From Chondrosia reniformis (taxonomy: Eukaryota; Porifera; Demospongiae; Chondrillida; Chondrillidae): a stretch of DNA of 64,000 nucleotides. Position 1 is the first letter of the stretch; every line of letters starts with the position of its first letter. The stretch covers positions 6,558,401 through 6,622,400 of the forward strand of contig OX359192.1 of NCBI GenBank assembly GCA_947172415.1, given 5' to 3'. The translations under genes were made by a program, and so were the position numbers. Of this stretch, positions 43,728 through 55,509 are shown one piece after another. Under the pieces are notes generated by a model. The model did not search any database and had not been told where the DNA came from. It was given only the letters and a program-made list of their open reading frames with translations.

Positions 43728-46700
43728 ATGAAGTTCAACTTTCAGGTTAATCCTCTCCCCGTACTGCTGGATGGTTATTGACTTTGTCTTTACTATATGA
43801 ATAGTCTGCATTGCAAATTACCTCTCCCCTCACTGCTCTCCACTCGTAGTTTTCCAATCTTTGTGGCTCTGTCTACACGAGTGGAAACCTAGTCTTCTCG
43901 AAGGACGGAGATTCAATCTACACTCCTGTTGGAAACAGAATAACACAGTTCGATCTTAAAAAGTAAGCAGCTATCTTAATTGAAGGGAACTCCTCATCAA
44001 TGGTATTGTTCAGTAAAGCATTCTCATGTGGCAATGAGTGATGTAATTATGTATTCATGTGTACCAATATAATGTGTTTATGCCAATATTCTTAATATAG
44101 CTTAAGATACAATTATTAAAACTATTAGATTTTGAATTTTGTCCTTCCTTTGATCAGCTTTAGAGCTTAAAGTACCTGTTTTTAACAAATCTAAGATAGT
44201 AAGCATAAAAACACCATAAACCATATAACAAGAAATTATCTTACGCCAATCTTAAGTGCTTGCTTCAGCAATTACATAATAAACATGAATTTTCTGATTA
44301 GCAATATTGATTGGGGAAGATTAGCTATGTAAAAAATAGAAAATACTTGTTACAATTGTAAACAAATTCCTATTAGTCAACATTGATTATTATAGGGATA
44401 TAACATTTAACAATAGTTTGTACATACACTTGTCGGTTACATTAGACTGGAACACTAATCTTTATACACTCACTTCTCACAAAAGGCTTCTCTTATGTGC
44501 ATATACATACATGTGCAGTGGTAAAACGAAGAGAGAAAAGAAAGTTGATATGAAACTGTATTATGTAAAGCCCTGTAAGGGTTTTCCCTAAGTAATATGT
44601 GAACAGTCTATTTTGAGTATTTACATTTATTTTATATGCCAGCCATGACAATGTTACTACAATATACGTACATCATCCCTCTGCAGTAGCAAGGCAGAAA
44701 CCTTTCCATTTGAAAATGCCAAGAACATCAAGAGATTTGCAGTATCACCCAACAACCATCTAATGATTTCAGTAGATGAAGGTATATTATTACAGGTACA
44801 CCAGATTGACTTCCTTATAAGGTGTGTATCTCTATACAGATGGAAGGTGCTTATTAGTTAACCTGTATCGAAAGTGTGTCCTGCACCACTTCAACTTTAA
44901 GGAGAAGGTCTACGACATAAGATTCAGCCCAAATGGAAAGTATTTTGCTGTTACCCATGGCAACAAGCTGCAGGTTTGGCATACTCCTGGGACCACAAGG
45001 GAATTCTCAACCTTTAGCCTCGTCAGGGAATTCCCCTCTCAGTATGATGATGCAATGGTGGTTGATTGGTGTGACAACTCTAGGTGAGGAAGTCAGCTAC
45101 TCTGCCTCTGATTGGTTAAGTGAAAGTGGTACATCTCTGCCTCTGATTGGTTAAGATAGAATGACACACTACCAGCCAGAAATAAAAATGGAATATTTTG
45201 GCAGTTTTACTGTTTCGACAGTTAACTGTTGATTTTATACTGTCTAATCGTTGAGATCACATTGAAACTTGTTATTATCAGCCAAAATAGAATCAGTTAA
45301 GTGCCAAACTTTGCCATTTTCCAAATAGTATCCACTAATATTTCTGGCTACATCTAGTGTATGTATAGTAAATAGTGTGGTTACATAATGTACATTGTAT
45401 AGAAAGTGATTGTGCATAAATGAGGCTTCAATGTATTGAAATCTTGGAGTATTTCTCAAAATCTGTAACTCATCCGGCACCCTATGTCTTATTATAAATA
45501 GTATGCAAGCATCCTTCTCACAGTAGTGAGTAAAGGGTTTGTAAAACAATAGAACAACTTAATTGTCTGTTCACTGAGTTGTAACACAACCTTCTTTAAA
45601 GTGGCTTTAGATACTAGAGCTTCTTGTTAGAGTGACATTTAGTTGTTTTCCAATCTGAACTTAGTGAGTTTCCCCTCTGTGATAATTAGGTTCGTTATGG
45701 TGGGCTCCAGGGATACCTCAGTACGCATCTTCAGCTTATATCCCCTGCCTGGTTACCGCTTTGTGACATTAACCGGACATAGGAGCAGGATCGTGGGCTG
45801 CTACTTTGATCACCAGTCCCTGAATGTAAGTCACATGCAGATCACATGACAGCTCACATGTAAATCACATGCAGACTAAAGGAAGTTACTGATATACACC
45901 TATCTTTATTAGCAACAGAATATAATAGATCACATGACAGATCACATGATAGGTCACATGACAAGTTTATAAATATTCACTGTAGTATATGATGTCGTAA
46001 TTTCCATACATCCAGTCTATTATTGAGTTTATGGATGCTTTTGACCTCAAATATTTATAGAAATGGTGTAACTATAACCTCTCTAGTTTACCCATCTGAG
46101 ATTTCCAAATATATGAACTTGGGAATTATCACACTTTCCTTAACAACCAAATATGATATATTGTACAGCTTGTTCTTTGATCACAAAGTATTTGCTACAA
46201 TACAATAGACATTGTTCCTCCTCAATGTGAAGTGTGACTAACTGCTTCCTCTATATGACACTCCTGCTGTGCATTTCACATACTAATCTTACTTTTTTGG
46301 ATATTAGGTGATACCATAGTTAGTTAATATATCTTGTGGTTGCCCATACAAGTGTACCATTCAGTGGCCTACATTTTCCCAGCACTGAGATAATGGAATG
46401 TGTACGATTTCTTACTAATTAACTGCATGCATAGGATATCCTCCGAAGTCCTTATATATTTTAAGCCTGGTGTTTTTATGTATACAAACTATGTATGCAT
46501 CAAAAAGTTGTTTAAATCATCCAATGATGCTATTAATTCAGAATTCGACCTTAATCCAAGAAAGAATGAGATTTATTATATTTTTATAGTACATATTCAT
46601 ATACCTCTTATTACAAACATGATTATTATATGAATGTGTGATAGGATTTATGACTGAGTTGTAATAGTATCAACTTTAAAGTCAAGCTGAAATGTGATAT

Positions 46701-49700
46701 CCACTTTGTTCAATGTACTCTGACCACTGCTTGTTCCCTTATGTAATTGTACTAAATATTCACTAAACTGTAATTGATAGGTCATTTGACTGTAGATTTG
46801 GTTTTGTTATCTCTGTACTCCCCTGTGACCATACGCCCACCATGGTACAGGTATACAGTGTGAGTAAGGATGGAGCACTCATGGTGTGGGAGTGTAGCAG
46901 AAGGATGCAGGACATCGATCACATGATGAAAAGCCATAAAGAGACTGCAAACGCTAGAGATGGGGAAGCCCCTGAGCAGATGGAGACTGGAATTAATGAA
47001 AGTGACTCTGATGTTCAAAGTGGAGATGATAGTGATCATAATTTGGATTCTGATGATGAAAATCATCAAGTGATCTTAAGTGACTTGCAAGTTCCCAAAT
47101 CTCATGGACCTAAAGGGGAGATGGTGGCTAAGGATGAGGATGTCGATGATGACTCAAGTGGATCAGCTTCAGAAGAAGGTACTTAAGTAAATATGTGATG
47201 GCCAGTGTGTGTTTATCTGTTAATTGTGTTCTCCAATCTGTTAATTGTGTTCTCCAAGATGATCATCTTCCAGTGAAACGGCGGTCAACCAATCTTTTAA
47301 TCTGGACCAAGAAGGATAAGTGAGTCAAATTAGATAACCATTGTTCTTGGACAATGCAATTCTCTTGTTCACCAAATCCTCATCAGTACATTGTGTGGTT
47401 GTCGCAGTTGAGTTGAAGTGCACTTAATTGATTCCTGTGGTCTCTGATTGGCTACCCTGCACGGGGGAGGGGGGAGGGGGGAGGGGATGAATTGTACATG
47501 TTCAGCTCAAGTCACCTGTGCTTTGTGCAGCAGGGTAGCAGGGAACACTCCAGACAAATGATTGGCCAGTTTCTAGGGTGCAACCACAGTTATTTAGCTC
47601 CTATAATAGATATTTGTATGATCTATGTCACTGTCATGCTCATTTCAATTGGTGTAGACATCTGTTCAATCCTGAATGGTCCCACGTCACCTGCACTGCC
47701 TACCATAAGGAGACACATCTTATGGTTGTAGGATTCAAAACTGGAGTGTTCTCACTCTATGAAATGCCTGATTTCAACCAGATTCATTCACTAAGGTGAG
47801 GATAGCTTGGTGAAGTAAGTGAAATAATGTTCACTCACTCCAACCCACGCCATTCCTTTTAAGGAAGCTAAGTTTGTATCATTGAAATTGTTTTCAGCTC
47901 TAAAGGTGGTTTGGGAGCCATGTCCACTGATAGCTATTGTTATCCCTGATTCCAGCTGGCTCATAAGGTAGTGACCATTCCTGTCCTCCCCCATCTAGTG
48001 ATAAGTCTCTTAACTGTTCTCACCTTTATGGAGGTAGAATCTACTCCTCCATCCCAGCCTACCTTCCCTGATAAAACAATAGCATATTTGGTGTCCATGG
48101 CAGCAATGCCTACAGAAGACCTAGAAGTGGCCTGTAGAATAATGGGTTTGAAAGTATAATTTTTGTCTGGATATCCCATACCTTTATTGTTTGTTTGACC
48201 TGTACTTTATAAGATACTGTGTGCTCTTGCGCTAATAGTCTTCCGCACCATACCATGAGGAGAGATAAATTAACATTTGTAGCTCTCCTTCCATTTACTG
48301 AATGGTTTATCTCCATATCTACACTATATGGCCGGCTCCACGATGTCTCATCTTTATTTTTATTTGTTTGAGCATTTTAATTTGTTGGCTAAAGATTAAT
48401 TAGTAGAATATCTACATTATTGCCACATTCATTGCATACAGTACCTTACATATCTCTGTCGCCCCTTCTGTACTCCATCCCACATTCCTTCTGTGATATC
48501 TGCTGAAGTTCTGAGTACATTTTGACTGTGTGACAACATTAAACTGTATCCAGCTGAGATGAGATGGGATAGAAAACCTTCAGGGTCACTGGTGAAGGGT
48601 GGTATTCCCAGAATCAGTTATCTGGTCCAATGGGGCAGAAGAATAAAGAAAAGACTCTTGTATTCTCATCCAAAGTTTTAAGATTTAGTGTTAGATAATT
48701 ACAATTCATGTATCTCCTCTTTCTATTCCAGCTTAACTATATTCATAGGAGTAAGAATTTGTATTGTATTTAAAATGGATTATTACCACAGGAAATGTTT
48801 CCTCTTTAATTTTTACTCAAATGGCAAGTAGTTGCATGATGTGTATTTTGTTACTTTGAAAGTGATATCATTTCCTGTGTTTACTCCTCTTTTATCCTGT
48901 AGTTTGTCTCAAAAAGATATCTCTAGTGTGTCTATCAATTCCACGGGGGAGTGGCTAGCGTTTGGGTGTGGCTCCTTCGGGCAGCTGGTCGTATGGGAGT
49001 GGAGATCTGAGACTTATGTGCTCAGACAGCAGGGACACCACTACGATATGAACACACTGGCTTATAGTCCAGATGGGGTTACCATAGCAACAGGAGGGGA
49101 TGATGGAAAAGTTAATAACTATAATAATAATGATGATGATTGTGGATTATTGTAACATGCTGTACAAAACTGAAATCAGTACAGACACCCCACCACAAGT
49201 GTTTATAAGTTACATTACAGGGTTCACAACCAGAACAGGTGGACTTGTTTTTGAGTGAGGGGCGGGGTAAAGTGTTTGTGTTTATGAAATTATTAATTAT
49301 ATAGATCAAATATACATGTTCCTATTATGAGAAATGGCTGAATGACCCTCTTAATCATTCATAGCTTTAAAGTCATTTAAACACATTACTGCAATCATGA
49401 TTCAGCTGGGACTGTAGACACATACACTATAGTCTAGTCCGCTAACCAGAACTGTCTCCAATAGTGTTTCTTTGATCTGTGATTTTTATCCATCTCCTGT
49501 TACAAGTGCCATGCAGCCTGTCCTTCTCTCCGTCTCTCTCAGGTCAAGTTATGGAACACCAGCAGTAGCCTCTGTATTGTTACCTTTGCTGAGCACACCT
49601 CTGGAGTAACCATGGTAACCTTCACATCCAGCGGTCATGTGATCCTTAGTGCCTCCTTAGATGGTACAGTGAGAGCGTATGACTTGAATAGGTAAGCTTA

Positions 49701-52700
49701 GGGATGTTCTGTGCATGAACCAGGGCCTGACCCACTGGTGATGTAATTACAACAATTACAGCAAATTTCCTGTAGTCCCACGACTAATAAAGTACTTTGA
49801 TTCTTATGAAGCAGTAACATAAATATTATATGTATTCTAATGCAAATGAATAAAGTATAGTTTGCACTAGGTATTTAACTACAAATGAAGTATAGTTTGC
49901 AATAGGTATGTAGATATATCCCATATAATATATCCCCACTCTGGTTTGATATCAGTTAGGCCAGATTGTCTGACACCTCTTCTTTTACAAAAGACTTTTA
50001 TTAAACTTTCTTGCACATCTGTGGACTCCTTCAAAATGTATTAAGTTTTTGACACATACTAATCCTTGTGTCCTCTCCTCTCTAAATGTTATAATGAGAA
50101 GGAGCGCTGTGGAGCCATGCTACTGAGATTTGTCTTCTCCCTGGGCACCTCACAGCCTAAACACACGCCTGATTGTCTGAACTGTAATGTAATATCAGTA
50201 TTGTCCACCTTGCACAAATGGGGTACCTAAGTACATTGTCCTGCTCGGTACTTGTACCCAGGTGTTGTGTTGAATATTCAATCATTGCCTGAACTATGCA
50301 GGTACCGGTGCTTCAGAACACTGACCTCCCCACGGCCTGTGCAGTTCTCTTGCGTGGCAGCTGATGAATTTGGGGATATTGTGTGTGCTGGATCTAAAGA
50401 TACCTTTGAGATATTTGTCTGGGCAATGAAGACAGGCCGAATGACTGATGTTAGTTGCACTTCATTGTTATGCCCTTAACTAAGGTACTTTACTAAATCA
50501 TTAGACATGTCTCAACTTTTGATCAAGTAATTGTATTATTTTGTCATATCTTGCTGAGCTAATTAAGTAAGTCTCAATATTGAATCCAAATTAAACTTCT
50601 CTCCTCTTCCTATCTCTCATTCTTATATTAATCTGCTGTCTCCTACTGTTCGTCTTGCAGCTGCTAGCTGGGCATGAAGGCCCAGTTAGTGCCATCTCCT
50701 TCAGCTCTACTAAGTCTCAATTAGCAAGTTGTTCATGGGATAAGACTTTGCGATTCTGGGATGTCTTCTCCGAAAAGGGTGGAGTTGAAACAGTCCAAAT
50801 GACTTCAGAAGGTAGTTGCAAATGAGCACCTGCCATCTGAATCTATTCAGGCAATTGTGTGATGTGGAATAACAAGATTTAGTGTTACTATATAGGGAAA
50901 TGGATATATATACTACTATTCACTTACCTTCCTAATGTTTTATCTTTGAGATGGTTCATCTTTAGTCTTTTGAGTAAATATGATCCTTCCCAAAGATGCA
51001 GATGGTTTGGTGCAGTTATAAATAATCCCTATCATCTAACCTCCTAATGTTATTGCTAACTCCACAACATATGTATATACATTTGACTATAATATTTCAT
51101 TTTTATCTATACTGTTAAGCATTGACTATGGCCTATAGTCCCAGTGGCACTTGCGTTGCTGTCTCCACACTTGATGGTAAGATACTTTTGTTTGATGTTC
51201 AGACAGCCACCCAGATTGGGTGTGTTGAGGGAAGGCCACACCTCCAAGCTGGGAGACATGTTGATGACAAAGTTACAGCACATCAGTTATCTTCTACAGT
51301 GTGAGTAACCATGGTAACCATCATCCTAATGGTTGGTGAAGTTGGAATACATATTTAGGTCATTCAATTCTCTCTGTTTCACGGCCGACGGAGAGTATAT
51401 ATTGGCCGGAGGGAGATCCAAGTTTGTGTGTTTGTACCGATGTGCTGATCAGATCTTAGTCAAAAGGTTTCAACTATCAAGGAACAAGTCATTCTCTGGC
51501 ATGAAAAAGTTTTTACATGGCAAAAATATGAGTGAAGCTGGGCCTCTGGATATGATATCAGATGATGAAGAAGATGACAGTCACCATCTGAAGCTGCCTG
51601 GTGTTACAAAGGGTGAGTTTTCATCACGAAGGACCATGCCAGAGATGAGAGTCCGATCTTTACAGTTTTCTCCAACAGGTGAGGCTCATGTGACCTACTT
51701 AGGTGTCGCATCATGTGACATCATGTGACGTCATGTGACGTCCATGTCCTCTTAGGCCACTCCTGGGCTGCAGCATGCACTGAGGGCATGCTAGTCTACT
51801 CATTGAATGCAGCCCTCTTATTTGACCCATATGACATTACCACAGAAGTGACTCCTGAAGCAGTGGAAACTGCTCTAGCAGGCGGAGATCACCTGACTGC
51901 CTTGGTCCTCTCATTCAAACTTGGAGATGTCGCACTGACCCAGAGAACCCTGGAGGCGGTACCTACAAATAATGGTATGCCCTTCTTTCAAGTAACCACC
52001 AGCATGCTTGCTCCTTCCACTGTGTTGGGCCAGTTTGTCCTTATTCAAACCACCTATTGAACTGTTGCCATAAGTAACACTCCTACACATCAACTTAAAA
52101 GCCTGCATTAATCACTTGAATAATTTTTAGACAGGGCTGTTACTGAACTAGTTTTTAAGAGATCAGTCAAAGACATGCTTTCCTTTAATGAAACAATACT
52201 TTTTGGACCAGTTTATCTGAGAGTTTCCATAATTTTGTGGTCCTCACAGAGTTTAAGTTCTCTCTGCAGTATGCACATTGTCAGGTAATATTACTGCTAT
52301 CTTGATATCCAATTTCTTACTACCTAACATTTCTATGGCAACACCTAAGTGTGTTACTAATTATAGATAAAGGATGGTGTAACAGTTTCAAATTTGCTAA
52401 TATTTCCTTTAATTTTAATAAGGAAGCAGAGAGCATCAAAGAAATAGTGGGTTATCAAGGTTGTATCGCTTGGTTACCTAAGGTGTTGCTTCAAAACGTA
52501 AAGCCAGGAACTAAATAGTGCTAATACATTGGTAGTCATTGACAGGTAAATTGAGTACTGTTTGTCATTAAAGGATGAATTGTTTCTAAGGAAATTCTTG
52601 GAACACCGTGTACGTATGACCTCAATTGAACCAAAAAGACCATTATTGGTGATTAGCAGCTGTAAATGCTCACATGAAGGATAGCGTCCTCTTCAACTGT

Positions 52701-53336
52701 TTTACTTCATTGTGTATTATGACCATGTCCTCTGTTCTACTCCTGTATTTGCAGTGCCACTTGTTATAGCTCGCTTACCCAATCACTACATCGAGAGACT
52801 GATCCATTTCTTAGCAGAGGCACTTCTAACTTCAGCACATTTCCAATTCTACCTCCACTGGTGCAAGGAGTTGATGATGGAAAAGGGACCGTGGTTGAAG
52901 GAGAATGCCCTCAAAATGGGAGTGGCATTGAGGGATTTAGAAAAGAGTGTAATATCAGTTCGTAAAGATATTGGAAAATTGTAAGTTGCTATAATATTGT
53001 TAAAGTTTAGTAGTGTAGTGTATTCTTGGCACAGAAAGTGCTAAAGGCATGTCAGCTTTGTAAACAGCAAACATTTCATATTGTGTTGTGTCAAGTATGT
53101 CTTTCCCATTTAATCTATACTGTTATGTGGTATCAGTTTATTCTCAAGAATGCACTGCTATATTAACCATAATCAGCCAATTACATACTCTTGAATTATT
53201 CTTGCATTCTCTGAACTTTATACATTAATGTGAACTCATGTTGAGATAGCTCAAGAATTCGTATATAGACATCTTTGATCTTTTCTGTAGGACTGAAGAA
53301 AACACCAATATGCTGGCGTTTTTAACTGCCTTTTAA
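43728..53336 (+). CDS. PWP2: Periodic tryptophan protein 2 (UtpB complex, ribosome biogenesis)
   Basis: WD40 scaffold of the small-subunit processome, acting in the nucleolus on pre-18S rRNA. Exons: 43728-43745, 43850-43962, 44687-44781, 44840-45083, 45690-45825, 46851-47178, 47259-47319, 47658-47795, 48903-49110, 49543-49691, 50302-50449, 50661-50811, 51120-51300, 51359-51678, 51756-51974, 52755-52980, 53291-53336; phases close to 926 residues (human about 919). The start MKFNFQFSNLCGSVY matches the family. Tandem propellers carry blocks such as YSPDGVTIATGGDDGKV, CSWDKTLRFWD and TEGMLVYSL. Exon 6 is a long acidic insert (DSDVQSGDDSDHNLDSDDE), also acidic in vertebrates. The C-terminal Utp12 domain is complete (HYIERLIHFLAEAL), but the charged tail of vertebrate PWP2 is missing: the protein stops soon after it. 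Confidence 0.95.
47820..48320 (-). other. Antisense open-frame island inside PWP2 intron 8
   Basis: On the - strand, several 60-70-codon frames overlap here (for example one reading GIAAMDTKYAIVLSGKVGWD), with more even base composition than the surrounding intron. I recognise no family and cannot join the frames by clear splice sites. It could be a nested small gene, a decayed gene fragment, or chance. Confidence 0.2.
48575..48682. repeat. Dispersed repeat family, copy D (PWP2 intron 8)
   Basis: A shorter copy with CAGGGTCACTGGTGAAGGGT, CAGTTATCTGGTCCAATGGG, then ACTCTTGTATTCTCATCCAA. Same orientation as copies A-C. Confidence 0.7.
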
Positions 53337-53509
53337 AAGAAATTTCTGGATTAGCCCTAAATTATATTCATGAATTCTGACATCATGCATTAGTACCATA
53401 TTTATCGCTTGTATTATGTTGCTATAAAAAAGAAGTTTTCGTGTACAAATTAGTAACTTGGTAAGCAAAATTAAGTGTAAGAATTACAGAACATCTCCAA
53501 AGGCCAACC

Positions 53510-55418
53510 ATGAAAACAGTAGCTCTTAGAGTGGTAATGCTAGCCCTGATAGTACACTATGCTGTGTCGCTGCAGCTGAATATTCCTCGACGTCGGCCAG
53601 TTAAGCCGCTAAAGAAGGAATACAAAAAATGGGATTTAACTACTGAAATTGGTCCGCAGAAAGGCTTCAAAGGAGTTTGGTAAGTTGGTTCAGCAAGGCT
53701 CATTAAAAATGCACGCTATAGCGTACGCATATATAGCTACTAGCTCTATATAGCTCAAAGATGCATGGTTCATATTGCATTCATATACAGGCTTCCAAAC
53801 ACTGTATGCGACTTTCCACGGACTGAAGCGTGGGTGGAATATGACACAGTCCGTGATCGATTTCGACTGATTGCCTACGTCGACGAAACAGAATTGGACC
53901 ATACTAACAGGCAAGTTTATATCTGAAGCATCTCTGCATGCATGCATGAGTTTATAAATTGAAGTTGCCATATAAATTTTCCCATTCGCACTTATACAGC
54001 TCCAACGAGTACTTTGAATACCACAAAAGGTTTATCAGAGATAACCGAGTGCCATGCGTCGAACGGGATTCACTGTACTTGAGCCCCGATTCGCTAATAA
54101 TTCCGTTTAGCAGTAATGACAGCTATGAATACTCTTATGATGACAGCTACACATCAAACTGTAGTACCAGTGAATACAGAATTGGAAGAGAAACCGTATG
54201 GATGTTTGATTTTCATAAAGTTACAAATATAACTATAAATTTGAGGCTGGACATTGAGCACTCTCCATTATGTAGCAAAGACTATCTCGTGCTTTATATC
54301 GATGATCTACACCGTTCAGTACACTGCAGCCCAAATGGACGACTGGAACAAATAGAATTCAGAAATATCAGAAATCTGACCATCAAGTTTTTATCTGATG
54401 AAGATACGGTCAGATGGGGCTTCCAAGGTTGTATCCTTGTGAAAAGCAACTATTGTAAGCAATGCATTACAATTTTGCCATCTATATAGAATGTTGTTAT
54501 ATGCATTTATACATATAAATATAGTCTATGCGTGCAGCCTATATACATATATACCACAGTATGCAATGTATAGTCAAACAATGTTTGGCTTGAAAGTATT
54601 GTGTCAGTTGTTAAATGGTACATTTACAGAGATAAAATTACATATGTACTAGAAAGTCAAATTAATATATATTACCTCACAAAAACAAGTCAGAATACAT
54701 ATGTATATTTTATATTTATTATTATATGTCAACAGAGGATCTCCTTCGAGCTATTGGTTATATCTAGGTGATATATACATGTCTATTTTTCAGTCACTGT
54801 GGTAGCTAGAAATGTATTATATTTGTGTCTTTGCACATTAACTGCGTTATATAATATAAATCATATATCATATATACATGCGTTACATGCACTGACATTG
54901 TGTGGTTTACTGTTACTAACAGCCACAATACAGCGAAATGGAAGAAGTACTGGAAAGAGAAAGAGCCTTCAAGTTGATGATCCAGTTAGAAAGTTTCGTG
55001 AAAGAGTAAGTTATATACATCTCCACCTATATGCTTAGCAATCATTTGTTCATGGATTGTGGTATATATATTTACAATTTATATTTCAGGAGCTAATATT
55101 TGATGAGATTAATCACTGCCTGCTAGATATACTGGAGTTTGGTATCCTGTTTGCTGAGGTGTTTAGGGATGATCCAATTTGTGGACCAGCGGCCAAGGTA
55201 TATTTGAAGTATATTCATAAGAAGTTATGAGGGATGAAACTAATCGATGCAACACAAGAAACTATAGAAAGCACTTCTATTTTATCTTTATAAATCTACA
55301 GAACAATATTTTAACCAATCAATTTTGCTTTGTGTATAGTCATCACAATGACCATAATGACATCATTGGGTCCATTTGGCGCTTGTGTTGTCATAACAAT
55401 TTTCCACCTAAGTTGTAA
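53510..55418 (+). CDS. Small secreted CUB-like protein, 3' end uncertain
   Basis: Starts 173 bases after the PWP2 stop. Exons 53510-53679, 53791-53910, 54000-54454, 54923-55005, 55090-55197 and probably 55302-55418. Residues 1-22 are a signal peptide (ALRVVMLALIVHYAVSLQL). A basic stretch follows (PRRRPVKPLKKEYKK, possible proprotein-convertase sites), then a cysteine-bearing region and a CUB-like beta-sandwich in exon 3 (VWMFDFHKVTNITINL, PLCSKDYLVLYIDD, IKFLSDEDTVRWGFQGC). After it come a second dibasic stretch and a hydrophobic/acidic segment in exon 5. Intron 2 uses a GC donor (AACAG|GCAAGT). The terminal exon is ambiguous: an acceptor at 55302 gives a stop at 55416-55418, while another at 55470 would overlap the myosin start in a different frame. 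No known orthologue; likely extracellular or matrix-associated. Confidence 0.6.
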
Positions 55419-55509
55419 AGTGTGCTAATTTACAGAGCATAGAATTAAGTACATAAATGACCATTACAGCATTCAGGAATCGGTGCGAACTTGCTTAGGT
55501 TTTGGAAGA

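Noticed and set aside
47461-47490. G-rich run (GGGGAGGGGGG type) resembling a G-quadruplex
   Set aside because: Short purine run in an intron with no further support.
49125-49180. ATGATGA and CTGA spacing like a box C/D snoRNA in PWP2 intron 9
   Set aside because: No terminal stem, no C'/D' boxes and no guide match could be seen; the ATGATG comes from a simple repeat.
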